From Ailurus styani (lineage: Eukaryota; Chordata; Mammalia; Carnivora; Ailuridae): 64,000 nt of DNA. The notes below the pieces were generated by a model. It had not been told where the DNA came from and did not search any database. It saw nothing but the letters and a program-made list of their open reading frames with translations. Both the position numbers and the translations under genes were made by a program. The stretch spans positions 5,510,681 to 5,574,680 of the forward strand of contig LNAC01000032.1 of assembly GCA_002007465.1 (NCBI GenBank), written 5' to 3'. Each line of letters starts with the position of its first letter. Position 1 is the first letter of the stretch. Positions 1-10,024 of this stretch are shown piece by piece.

Positions 1-317
1 ATTTCCCAGAATTCTCTTCCCTGTATGGTTTTAAGTTGGGATTGGTACAAGAAAATTTATGCAAGATTTGAGAGCTGGAAGAGAAATATCAGCTAGTATG
101 CTTGGAAGGTCAGCACAGGATTCCAAATGGCTGCGATTTACATACTTTGTCTCTGATCTACAGATTTACCTTGTTGATTTCCAGCCATGGCTGGGTCTGC
201 AGTTCCTTTGACTTTTGCTGGATGTTCTCCTTCAGCTTCTCTGAGACTCAGGCCAGGAACACATACAACTTTGAAGTCAAGTGTACAAGATTTGTATGCA
301 GGTTACTGCATGGGAAA
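1..317. other. Unassigned sequence
   Basis: No element recognised. An open frame of 85 codons (102-359, plus) has no recognisable protein features and runs into the duplicated motif that follows, so it is not called as a gene. Confidence 0.4.
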
Positions 318-401
318 ATTTTCAAGTTAAGTAGCCCCTTTGCAACCCTGCTATGGTAATATAGATGTACTGACCAGAATATAGATAAGCATAGATCATT
401 G
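318..401 (+). repeat. Direct duplicate motif, copy A
   Basis: This stretch resembles 1466-1547. Both share 'ttttcaagtt', 'agcccctttgcaacc', 'tatggtaatata', a 'tgacca-aat-tagat' block and 'tagatcattgt' or 'tagatcactgt', in the same order and orientation. The flanks on either side do not obviously match. The spacing (1.15 kb) would suit two copies of a dispersed repeat or the ends of a degraded element. I cannot name the family. Confidence 0.6.
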
Positions 402-895
402 TTGGTTTAAATGCAATTAGAGATAGCTGTGGGCAGTTTATAGTTTGTCTTCTTGGTTCCTCTTTATTCTTTCAGATTCCAATTTGCCTTTGCTTTCAAC
501 CCACTTCATGCCCAACTTTTTATCTTGCATGTATGCCCTTCTTACATCCCATTCTTCAGCCAGTCCTACCAGACACAGAAACAACACTTTTTCATAGATG
601 TTATTACCAGTTCTCACAGTTCAGTAAGTTCTAAAATATATCCCTCATTCCTTATCAGTCACAGTAGTTCTTCTTGCTGGATTGAATCCTAACTTTATGC
701 TATAGGTAAGCAGTTCACTTTTCTCCAAAGTAGTCTTTTTTTTTTTGTATTTGTATAGATAAATTTTCTATATCTGAGGCCCTGAAACTGATCTTGTTTA
801 ATAATTTCACAGCCAATTTTATGTGAGGTACCAAAGCATTGTTTGTGTCCATCTCCCATTTACATCTATTACTCTTTTTTCCCCTGTTAGAAATA
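402..895. other. Unassigned sequence
   Basis: Pyrimidine-rich AT-rich DNA with no recognised element or credible gene. Confidence 0.35.
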
Positions 896-1050
896 CAGAT
901 TTATTGATTTCTCATTATGTGCCACAAACTATGCTACGTAGCTTGCATTATTTCATTTAACTTAATTCCCAGAAATCCCATGAGGTATGTTACTATTACT
1001 ACCTCCTGTAGGGACAGAAGTGAGAAAAAAATTCAGAGATGTCTGAATTT
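896..1050 (-). repeat. MIR fragment (antisense)
   Basis: Carries antisense MIR landmarks: a 'ttattgatttctcattatgtgccacaa' type start (complement of the 'gtgcctggcacatagtaag' 3' part), then 'tttcatttaactt', 'ccatgaggtatgttactattac' and a degraded 'agggacagaagtgag' block. Heavily diverged, as expected for MIR. Confidence 0.55.
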
Positions 1051-1465
1051 GATATTATCTCTGTTACTGGAACATAGTTGGTGGTTCATTTGAAAAACTA
1101 CCAACACATGAGTTTGGAGAAAATCAGAAATGTTATTTTCAAAGTAAAAAGACATACCAAATTGCAGAGAGAGAAAATATTATCAATCCGTCTGGGGAGA
1201 AGTGATATCTTAAAAATATTGAGTCTTTCAGTCTATAAATCTTTTATATTTCTCCATTTGTTTCCATCTTTTTGACTCTCTCTTTGCAAATTTTTGTACT
1301 TTTCATAACAGAGATGTTACACATCTTTTGTTAAATTTATTCTAATTATTTTCTTTTTATCATTTGAATTATCTTCTAAACCTAAATAATTAGATAATTT
1401 GGATTAAGTAATACAACCCATAGTCACAGAGTTGGACTAGGAAAGCCTTGCTTATTAATTGCAAC
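1051..1465. other. Unassigned sequence
   Basis: AT-rich, no recognised repeat or gene. A 65-codon open frame (1078-1275, plus) has no recognisable features. Confidence 0.35.
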
Positions 1466-1547
1466 ATTTTCAAGTTGACAGCCCCTTTGCAACCATCTTA
1501 TGGTAATATAAGCATGTTGACCAAAATGTAGATGTGTAGATCACTGT
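1466..1547 (+). repeat. Direct duplicate motif, copy B
   Basis: Second copy of the motif at 318-401. It has the same block order, with substitutions scattered throughout, so the copies are old relative to each other. Confidence 0.6.
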
Positions 1548-2142
1548 ACCCTGAATAAGTCCACAAAAATACATTGTTAAATGATACTCCGAATTTTGAA
1601 TGCTTTCAATTATTTCTTTGTGAGTTGCTGGATGTTGGTGCAGGATGGCAGAGCAAAAATCATCAAATACTAATGGGGAAGATGAGAAAGTTGGTTCCGT
1701 AGGCCATTTGACAAAGATTGTCAAGATTGCCAATCCAATGAATGGCGTAAATGGGGCTCTTAGATCACGGCTGGTGGAAGTTTTAAAAGCAGTAAGAATA
1801 TAGAGTTCTTTATCTCTCAAGATATGAGAGCATTTATGAGGGGTGATGTAGGACATATTAGAGCTTCTGTTGAAGTGACTGCAGATAAGATGAGCATTTG
1901 GGGGATCTAGTGTCAGTTCCAATATTGTGACAATGAGAAGATAGAAAGTGATCTTTCATCATGAGTCCATAGTATCCTGTTCATCCAAATTAGAGTTTCC
2001 ACCATAAAAATGAGTAGCAAATGAAAGGCATTTCTCAGGTTACATTAACAATAACATATACTTACTCACCAGTGTTAAACTAGAAGCTATAGGATAATGG
2101 TGTACCAGCTAATTATAATTCTAGTATTAAGGATTTAGCAAT
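1548..2142. other. Unassigned sequence
   Basis: No named element. A 150-codon antisense open frame (1470-1922) overlaps the duplicated motif; no domain is recognisable. The stretch could be internal sequence of an old LTR element, but I have no direct support for that. Confidence 0.3.
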
Positions 2143-2158
2143 AAAGAAGCAAATGTTC

Positions 2159-2366
2159 AGGATGCCTGGGTGGCTCAGTTGGTTGAGCGGCTGCCTTCGG
2201 TTCAACTCATAATCCCGGGGTCCTGGGATTGAATTCTGCATCTGGCTCCCTGCTTTGCAGAGAGTATGCTTCTCCCTCTCCTTCTGCCTGCTGCTTCCTC
2301 TGCTTGTGCTCTCTCTCTCTTTCTCTCTGTCGAATAAATAAATAAAATATTTTAAAAAAAAAGAAA
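2159..2366 (+). mobile_element. CAN-SINE (SINEC), full length
   Basis: tRNA-Lys-derived head ('gcctgggtggctcagttgg', the A-box region), a 'gtcctgggattgaattc' B-box region, a CT-rich middle, then 'aataaataaataaaat' and an A-rich tail. Flanked by an imperfect 16-bp target duplication, aaagaagcaaatgttc at 2143-2158 and aaagaaacaaatgctc at 2367-2382 (two mismatches). The diverged duplication suggests an older copy than those at 14133 or 42934. Confidence 0.95.
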
Positions 2367-2499
2367 AAAGAAACAAATGCTCTTTCTGCTGGGACCACCT
2401 ATAATTCTTGAAATTATCTGTAGGGCGGCAGTCAGAGCAATTTGTGATACTCAAAATGTGGTATATTGAACACCAGTCCTTCCCTGCGTGGGTATTTTG

Positions 2500-2918
2500 G
2501 CATGGTCTCCTCAAGGGTGGTATATAATTCTTTGCTACTGGGCTTTAGGCTTAGCCTTTAGGACACATTTGGTCAATGGTATGTGGGAGAAGTAACAAAG
2601 CGCCAGTTCCAAGAGTAGACCTTAAGAGCCTCAAGTGTTTCATTCTTCTATTTGCACTGCTCCCACCATCATAAGAAAAGATTCTCCAATAATAGTAACT
2701 GTTATTCTCTCAGCCAGGGTCTTGGAATGATAATATGTGGAGTAGACCTGAATAATGAACCAGGTTTATCTGGATTTGCAGCTTAATGTAAGAGACACCA
2801 GCCAAGCCCAACCTAGATCATCAACTTCATATCTCTGAGAGTAAATGATTACTTTGTTTTAAGCTTTGAGCATTGGGGTTGTTTGTTTAGAAGGCTCACT
2901 GTAGCAATAACTAACACA
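2500..2918 (+). repeat. MLT1-type MaLR LTR
   Basis: The 3' half matches the MLT1 pattern: 'agagacaccagccaagccc', a 'gagagtaaatgattactttgttttaagc' stretch, a diverged 'gcattggggttgtttg' block and the terminal 'agcaataactaacaca'. No internal retroviral sequence is seen, so this is a solitary LTR. The left boundary is approximate. Confidence 0.65.
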
Positions 2919-3212
2919 AACTTGGTACTGGTAATGGGGTGCAGCTATAACTAAAACGTAAAGTACATGCCATTGAATTTGGGACTAAGCAGTGGGTGAA
3001 GGGTGGGAAAATGATAAAGAAATTGAAATATATTTGGAGATTTATATCTGGACAAACAATGACATATAGTGAAGAAGCAAGACATTTAGTTAAACTTTAA
3101 CCTGCTGTAACTTTGAAAGTAAAAATTGTACTTCACCAATTTGTAGACTTGGGCAAGATAGTTTCTAAGCAAAGCATGAAAAGTGTGAGCAGGTCTCTTT
3201 TAGCTGCATATA

Positions 3213-3558
3213 CACTTGGCTCTCAAACAATGCAGGGGGCAGTTATCTGACCCTCTCCACAGTTGAAAAATTCATGTATAACTTTTGACTCCCCCAGAAT
3301 TTAACTACTAATAACCTACTATTGGCCAGAAGCTTTACCAATAACATAAACACTCAACTGACACATATTTTATATGTTATATATATATATATTATATGCT
3401 GTATTCTTATAATTAAGTAAGCTAGAAAAAAGAAAATATTGTTAAGGAAATCATAAAAAAAGAAAATACATTTATAGTATTATCCTGTATTGATTTTTTA
3501 AAAATCCATATTATGAGTGGACCTATGCAGTTAAAACCTGTTGTTCAAAAGTCAACTG
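3213..3558 (-). mobile_element. Tigger-like non-autonomous DNA transposon
   Basis: Complete 346-bp element of the Tc1/mariner-Tigger type. Its left end reads cacttggctctcaaacaa and its right end ttgttcaaaagtcaactg, which pair as diverged ~18-bp terminal inverted repeats. TA dinucleotides at 3211-3212 and 3559-3560 are the expected target duplication. The interior ('ttttgactcccc', 'aacataaacactcaactgacacatattt', a short TA repeat near 3372-3392) matches the Tigger family remembered as beginning 'cagttgacccttgaacaac'. It has no transposase reading frame and would have depended on an enzyme supplied in trans. Strand follows that convention; the subfamily is uncertain. Confidence 0.85.
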
Positions 3559-3560
3559 TA

Positions 3561-4718
3561 ATCTATTTCTACAAGAAAGAGATGAGATCAGAAAAGAATT
3601 TACCAGTTTGTAAGCAGAATGTTATAAATCTAGAGATTACTGGCTTTGAAAATTAAACTATTCCTCATCTTCAGCTTCTCCAGCCAGTCGAAGATTCTCA
3701 GATTAAGATATAGGATGGGAGAGAAAATTAAATCAATATTAGTATACAGTTTTGAGTCATAGAAAGAATCAGATTTTGGCTTTCACACCATTTGTTAAGA
3801 TATCTGAGGGAATTAAGGAGATGCCTAATAGACCTCCTCCAGCTATAAAAAAGACCATTTCAAGAAAGGTTTTCTAGATAAAAGAGCCTGATTTTCTCAA
3901 CTGTTTATTTATAACATATAAAACACTAACATTAATAACAATTTTATATAAATCTGGTGAACTTAATTTTTAACATACACATTTTGAATTATACAAAAGA
4001 ATCAGGTCACATATTTTAGAAGGTTAATATTTTACTTTTGATAGAATACTTTAGTTTTTGATCCTCAGGAGCAATTTTTTTTACCAAAAAAATGTATTCT
4101 GGGGAAAATAGTCACGTTATGAACGTTCACAGGCATAGTTCCACAGAAGCCTAGTGTTTCCAAGATTAAGAATAGAAAGAGAAGTGCACATTAGAGAAAA
4201 TTGTGACTGCTTTTTTGGACCCATGAAATATACTAAAAAAAAATACAGAAGACTCACAATATTTTTGAGACATTAGACTGGGAAAAGTACTGAAATCCAG
4301 GACTTAGGGGGACTGGGTCTGTTGGAAATGTGAGAAGACCTCTGGATTTCCAACTGTCTATAAGCAGGAAAGAGTTTGAGAAAGCTGCTCAGTTTCCCTA
4401 AATAGCATTTGGGACAAAGTTCTTTTTAGAAATGGCTAAAAAAGATAATTGGGGAAAGGATAGCCAAGTGGATAGAGCAAAGAACCAGGAGAGTAATAGT
4501 CTGGGGAACCACTCCCTGGAAGCAGAATTGGGATTTTATCAAAGATCACACCTATCTCTAGAAGAGGGTGCCTCACAACATTTTCCCAGTGGGATCTCAA
4601 AATTATTATAAACCAATGTCCACCATATCTCATTCTTCACTCTTCCCCTTTTCAAATGGGAAGACTTACTGCAATTATTCTTTCTCTGTTCCAACAGCAT
4701 GTGTTGTGTTTGGGGGAA
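3561..4718. other. Unassigned sequence
   Basis: AT-rich sequence with no recognised repeat, RNA gene or credible reading frame. Confidence 0.35.
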
Positions 4719-4730
4719 ATAACTGTCTAC

Positions 4731-4939
4731 TTTTTTTAAAAATTTATTTTTTAAAGATTGATTGATTGATTTGACAGAGAGAGAGAGATCACAGGTAGGC
4801 AGAGAGGCAGGGAGAGAGAGAGGAGGAAGCAGGCCCCCCGCTGAGCAGGGAGCCAGATGCAGGGCTTGATCCCAGGACCCTGAGATCATGACCTGAGCCG
4901 AAGGCTGAGGCTTTAACCCACTGAGCCACCCAGGCGCCC
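4731..4939 (-). mobile_element. CAN-SINE (SINEC), antisense
   Basis: Reads in reverse: the T-rich tail and 'tttattttttaaagatt' on the left, a GA-rich middle, 'gatcccaggaccctgagatcatgacctgagcc', and the tRNA-like head 'actgagccacccaggcgccc' on the right. Likely target duplication is 'ataactgtcta' at 4719 and 'ataactggtta' at 4940, with mismatches. A (GATT)n variant of the tail lies near 4756-4772. Confidence 0.95.
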
Positions 4940-5147
4940 ATAACTGGTTATTTTAACTCACAGGTTTCCAGATCAAAGAAGGACCTCATCTGGGCTGATG
5001 TTGCTTAGAAGATCCTGGACTTTGAGACTAATATGTGGCATAAGATTTTTACAGTTCTGGGAAGAAGGTGTTTTGTTTTTGTTTTTTGTTGTTTTGTTTT
5101 TACATGGGGGAGGATTTGCAAATGAGTAGTTGTGGCCAGAGTATAGA

Positions 5148-5610
5148 CTGTGGTAGATTAAAATTTTGTCTCTATTTTTTCATCCTTTTCTACATCCATA
5201 TTCTTCTATGACCTCATCTGGAGCATAATACTCTTTCCTTTGCCTTGATTTTGACATCAGCCATGTATCTTGCATTGTCTAATTGCATGTGCGGAATAGT
5301 GGCAGTGTGCCCATTCTGAGCCTAGATGAGAAGGGGCATTATTATTTCTGTACTTGCCATCTTTGTGTATCTGCCATCTCCACAGAAGAGTGTCCCTATT
5401 ACCCTGTTAGCCAGAATTAACTGAATAAACTAAGTCCAACCAGACCTATACCTTGAAGCAGAGCCTCCTAGCTGGATTCAATCTACATTAGTTGATCCCC
5501 AGCTGACCTGCATATATGCATGAGAACAGATTATTGTTCTCTTAAGCCACTGAATTTTAGAGTGGTTTTTAAACAGCATTAGTGTGGCATTGTGTAACTT
5601 ATATATAAGG
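5148..5610 (+). repeat. MLT1-type MaLR LTR, diverged
   Basis: The 3' part has the MLT1 signature 'cccagctgacctgcatatatgcatgagaacag', 'cttaagccactgaatttta' and 'aacagcattagtgtggca'. The 5' part is too diverged to place its edge precisely. Solitary LTR, no internal region. Confidence 0.6.
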
Positions 5611-5911
5611 TATCAGTACTCACAAAGGAGGAAAAATATAGAATAGCATGAGCAGGAAAGAGTATATCTGCTGTTACAGCCATCTACCTGCCAATGAAAC
5701 TACCCTTTTTAGTTTTTGACCCCTTTTCTGTTTATCCTAACCCTGCTAATCCCTTTTCCATATTCAGATGACCTTAGTTTGCAGGGTCATGTGCCAAAGA
5801 ACTCTAGAATGAAATAGACTAACAAAGTCCTCTGGGGAAAAACAACAACAAAACCAACAATATCTTCCAGAAAGCATTATGAGTATGTGGTGATGGCTGA
5901 TGTTTTTTCCT

Positions 5912-6287
5912 TGTGGTATGGACTGAATGTCTGTGTGGCTGTAAAATGCATATGTTGAAGCCCTAATCTGCAAAGTGATAGAATTTGGAGCTGGGGCCTT
6001 CAGCATGTAACTAGGTTTGGATAAGCTCACGAGGGTGGAACCACCATGATGAGAGTAGTGCCCTTATAAGAAGAGGAAGAGACCAGAGTTTTCCCTGCCT
6101 CTAGCATGTAGGAAGGCAAGAAGGTAGCCTACTGCAAACCAAGAAGAGGTCTGTTACCAGTCACTGAATCGACCAGCCCACTTGCTCTTGGGCCTCTGAA
6201 CCTCCATAAGTGAGAGAGATAAATGTCTGTTGTTTAAGCTACCTAGTCTATGATATTTTGTTATAACATCTCAAGCAGACTAAGACA
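5912..6287 (+). repeat. MaLR-type solitary LTR, near complete
   Basis: Runs from 'tgtggtatggactgaatgt' to 'aagcagactaagaca', giving the TG...CA ends of an LTR. Internal landmarks include 'catatgttgaagccctaa', 'cacgagggtggaaccaccatgatg', 'agtgcccttataagaagagg', 'gggcctctgaacctccataag' and 'gttgtttaagctacctagtctatg'. 'tcct' flanks both ends (5908-5911 and 6288-6291) and may be part of the target duplication. No internal retroviral DNA is present. Confidence 0.8.
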
Positions 6288-6359
6288 TCCTATTATTTGA
6301 AAATTACTTTAAAATGAGGCAGTAAGGGAGTAATATTAGCTACATGGCTGAATGAGATG

Positions 6360-7437
6360 TTCTTCATCATATTCTCTTCAACAACAATAAATTTGACATC
6401 CATCCATGAACAGATATGTCTTTGTGGGATCTGTGGGATCCAGCATTATACAAGGAGAAGTCCCACATACCCTTACATTGGATAATAGGCAGATAGACAT
6501 TAGTCTTAGGTGGGAACACTAAAGTGGCCAGTGAACTAGTTCCAGTTCCTCTTGGCCACGATCTGGAAGCCCCTGGAGAACCATATTTTAGACAGTCACC
6601 TACAAATGAGAGAACCTTTATACAAAAGTCCAGGTTCCAGGAAAGACGTGCCAGCACATTGCTGGACATACCACATATAAGTTTAGATGTATATAAGGAA
6701 CTGTTTGACTTTACTCACATGATCCCTCCCCAAAGGAGCTCAGTGCCAAGAGAAATCTTCTCAGCCCATGATTTCTCCCATGGGGAAGAGTGTGTGAGCA
6801 AGTGCTAGGCTTCCCCAGCTGTGTGGGTTGCTGCCAAAGAGACTCTCTCTTACCCCATTCAGGCTACTAAGGTTTGGGTGGGAGAGCAGCAGACAGTACT
6901 CTTGAAGAGCATTAATGGAACATAAGCCCTACTAACTGCATCAGAAGAGAACATTGAGTGAATGCCTTGCCCACAGATTCCCCCATCTATACAATGGGCA
7001 TCCTTGACATTCTGCATGCCTCATCCAGAAGCACTCCCACCTTATGGCTTTCTCTCTCTGCATACTCCCAGTGGCAACAAGAATGAGCTTAGACAGATAA
7101 CTAGTGAGCACACACAGAATATCAGCCCAAATTTGCAGGCCAGGGAGAGACCACAAAATTGAGTTTTTTTCTCTGTCATTGGGAAAGCAACAAGGAGGCT
7201 GTCAGCATGTGGCCTGGGCATATCGCAGGGTCTAGAGAAGGCATAGATGCTTAAGAATTCTGTTCCAAGAGAGAGCAGGAAGTGTGGAGCAGGCACATCC
7301 ATGGAAAGTCTGAGAGAGCGTAAGAATCCCTAGCAGGGCTGATGGAAGGTATTCTTCTCCCAAAGTCAGTTAATAAAGACTGGAGGAGGTGACCGTGACT
7401 TCGAATACAAAGACAGCAATACAAGATTTCAAGGAAA
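6360..7437 (+). mobile_element. Ancient L1M 5' UTR (probable)
   Basis: Lies directly upstream of the L1M ORF1 relic. Its content resembles an old mammalian L1 5' region: 'ctggaagcccctggagaacca', 'caaatgagagaacctttatac', 'tgccagcacattgctggacata', 'caggccagggagagaccacaaaattgag', and 'gtcagttaataaagactggaggaggtgac' just before ORF1. The left edge is uncertain. L1 5' ends are usually lost, so survival of this part is less common. Confidence 0.6.
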
Positions 7438-8060
7438 ATGAGAAATCAAGGCAACATGTCACCTCCAAAAAATCACAATAATCTTCTAGGAACCAACCCC
7501 AGAGATATGGAGATAGGTAATTTACCTGATAAATAATTGACAATACTTGTTTTAAGTAAGTTCAATGAGCTACAAGAAAACAAAGAAAGATTATTCAACA
7601 AAACCAGGAAAACAATACAGAAACAAAAGCTTACCAAAGAGATAGAATCATAAAAAAGAACCAAACAGAAATTCTGAAGCTAAAGAATACAATGAATGAA
7701 ATAAAAATGCGAGAGAGCATCAACAAAAAGAATGGATCACCAGAATAAATGTGAATTGGAAAACAGGACCTTTGACATTATCCAGTCAGAGGAGAACAGC
7801 AACAACAACAAAAAGAATGAAAAAGAGTAAAGAAATCTTATATGACCGATGGGATACCACCAAAAGGAACTATCTGAATTATTGGCGTCCCAGAAGAGAG
7901 AGAGAAGAAAGAAGATAACTTATTTAAAGAAATAATATCTGAGAACTACCCAAATCTGGGAAAAGATTTTGGATATCCAAGTTCATAAAGCTCATAGGTC
8001 ACCAAACAAAATCAACTTAAAGAAATCCTCTCCCAGACACATTATAATAAAACTGTCAAC

Positions 8061-8085
8061 ACCACACACACACACACACACACAG
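8061..8085. repeat. (CA)n microsatellite
   Basis: About 12 CA units inside the L1M ORF1 relic, probably grown from the local 'aacaccacaca' sequence. Confidence 0.9.
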
Positions 8086-8285
8086 AAATAATCTTAAAAG
8101 TATCAAGATGAAAGAATTGTGTTACTTACAAGGGAACTCCTAGAAGGCTGTAGATGTTTTTCTCGGCAGAAAATTTATGAGCCAGAAGAGAATAGAATGA
8201 TATATTCAAAGTGCTGAAAGAGAAAAAAACAAACTGCCAACCAAGAACCCTCTATCCAGCAAAGTTATCCTTCAGAAATGAAAGG

Positions 8286-8403
8286 AAGGGCTGCCTGGCT
8301 GGCTCAGTCAGTGGAGCTTATGACTCTTGACCTTGAGGTTGTAAGTTCGAGTTCCATGTTGGGTGTAGAGATTACTTAAAAATAAAATCTTAAAAAAAAA
8401 AAA
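8286..8403 (+). mobile_element. Short old-type tRNA-Lys SINE
   Basis: Only about 118 bp: tRNA-like head 'gctgcctggctggctcagtcagtggag', B-box 'ggttgtaagttcgagttcc', then 'atgttgggtgtagagattacttaaaaataaaatc' and poly-A. It lacks the long CT-rich section of the other SINEs here and matches the shorter, older CAN-SINE layout. It sits inside the L1M ORF1 relic; L1 sequence resumes at 'gaaataaagactttcccag'. Both pol III promoter boxes are still easy to read. Confidence 0.85.
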
Positions 8404-8521
8404 AAGAAGGGGAAATAAAGACTTTCCCAGACAAACAAAAGCTAAGGGAGTTCATCACCACTAGAAATGCCTTACTAGAAATGCCAAAAAGATTCTTCAA
8501 GCTGAAATTAAAGGATGCTAG

Positions 8522-8909
8522 TTAGCAACATGAAAACATATGAAAATATACAACACACAGTAAAGAGAAGTATATAGTCAAAATCAGAATACTATAATAC
8601 TGTAATATAGCTATAATAATTTGTTAATGAATATACAATAAAAAGATAAATTGTGACATCAAAACTGTAAAAAGAGTAGTAAAAGGGTAGACTTTTGTAT
8701 GTAATGTATTATTAGCACAAAATAGAATTTATATCTGTGAGATGTTTTATATAAGCCTGCTAACTACAAAGCAGAAACTTACAGTAGATGCACAAAAAAT
8801 GAGGAAAAGGGAATCAAAGAAGTCCACTATAGGAAATCATCAATTTACACAGGAAGGCAGCAAGAGAGGAAGAAATAAGGAACTATGAAACTCCCAGAAA
8901 ACAGCACGA
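8522..8909 (+). mobile_element. L1M ORF1-ORF2 intergenic region
   Basis: Old L1M spacer sequence, recognised by 'agcaacatgaaaacatatgaaaatata', 'taatttgttaatgaatatacaata', 'gtgacatcaaaactgtaaaa' and 'ggcagcaagagaggaagaa'. Long spacers of this kind are typical of ancient mammalian L1s. Confidence 0.75.
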
Positions 8910-9815
8910 TGGCATTTGATGTCAATTGATCATTACTAATATCAATAATTTCTCTAAATATAAATGGATTAAATTCTCCAATAAAAAGGCATAAAGTGGC
9001 TGGATGGATATTTTTAAAGAGATACACTATATGCTGTCTAAAAGAGATTCACTTCAAATTTAAGGACACACAACTTCAAAGTGAAGGATGTAAGTGGAAA
9101 CAAAAAGAAAGTGGGGGTAGTTATACTTATTTTAGACAAAATAGACTTAAAGCCAAAAACTTTAATGAGACAGAGAAGCAGAGAAGGTCATTATACAATG
9201 ATAAAGGATCAGTTCATCAACAGGATGTAATAACCTTAAGTATATATGCCCCCCAAATCTAATACCTAAATATATTAAAATCTAATACCTAAATATATTA
9301 AACAAATACTAACAGATTTGTAAAGAGAAATAACAATACAATAATAGTATGGAACTTCAGTACCCCACTTTCAACAATGGAATGATATTCAGATAGAAAA
9401 TCACTAAGCAAACATTGGACTTCAACTATATCTTAGAGCAAATGGACCTAAGAAACATACACAGAGCATTATATCCAATATCACCAGAATAAATATTCTT
9501 CACAAGTGCACCCAGAGCATTATCGAGGAAAGATCATATGCTAGGTCCCAAAGCAAGTCTTATGAAATTTAAGAATATTAGAATGATGCCAAGTATCTCT
9601 TCTGACTAAAAAAGTATGAAACTAAAAATCAATAACAGGAGAAAAACTGGAAAATTCATAATACACAAATTAAAGAACCCACTCCTGAACAATCAATAAG
9701 GGAAGAAGATATCAAAAAAGAAATTAAAAAATATTTAGAAACAAGCAAAAATGCAGACACAACATACAAAAATGTATGGGATGCAGCAAAAGCAGTTCTA
9801 AGAGGGAACTTTATG
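8910..9815 (+). pseudogene. L1M ORF2 relic, endonuclease end only
   Basis: ORF2 encodes the L1 endonuclease and reverse transcriptase. Only the N-terminal endonuclease part is here. Conceptual translation shows LNINGLNSPIKRHKVAGW near the start (keeping the metal-binding Asn), a degraded 'KEIH' at the QETH glutamate site and 'YAPQ' near 9248. The catalytic GDFN site has become WNFS ('tggaacttcag', near 9351). The relic stops at 'gcagttctaagagggaacttta', exactly where a SINE begins; reverse transcriptase and the 3' end are absent. Confidence 0.85.
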
Positions 9816-10023
9816 GGGGCACCTGGGCGGCTCAGTGGGTTAAGCATCTGACTCTTGATTTCGGTTCCAGTCATGATCTCAGGGTCATGAGAACAAGCCC
9901 CAAGTCAGGCTCTGTGCTCAACAGGAAGCCTTCTTGAGATCCTCTCCATTTCCCTCTGCTCCTCCCCAAGCTCACACACTCTCTCTCTTTAAAATGAAGA
10001 AGCAAATCTTAAAAAAAAAAAAA
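9816..10023 (+). mobile_element. CAN-SINE (SINEC) at broken L1M end
   Basis: Head 'gggcacctgggcggctcagtgggttaagc', then 'atgatctcagggtcatgaga', a CT-rich middle, 'aaatgaagaagcaaatc' and poly-A to about 10023. L1M sequence stops at its left edge and does not resume on the right ('atcaagcacatttaattt'), and no target duplication is visible. This points to a deletion or recombination at the SINE. Confidence 0.9.
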
Positions 10024-10024
10024 A

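Larger units (their letters stand above)
7438..8521 (+). pseudogene. L1M ORF1 relic (SINE-interrupted)
   Basis: L1 ORF1 encodes the RNA-binding chaperone that packages L1 RNA. The relic starts at the ATG at 7438 and hits a stop at its 33rd codon (about 7534). It continues through recognisable coiled-coil coding DNA ('aagttcaatgagctacaagaaaaca', 'aaagagatagaatcataaaaaag') and RNA-recognition-like sequence to a C-terminal end coding for FPDKQKLREFITT, with a stop at 8519-8521. Further breaks, a CA microsatellite (8061-8085) and an inserted SINE (8286-8403) make it non-functional. Confidence 0.85.

Noticed and set aside
5912..6287. A complete endogenous retrovirus at the MaLR LTRs
   Set aside because: Only solitary LTRs are visible here and at the other MLT1 sites; no second matching LTR with gag/pol-like sequence between was found.
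8996..9262. 88-codon frame as a gene
   Set aside because: It is the degraded endonuclease part of the L1M ORF2 relic.
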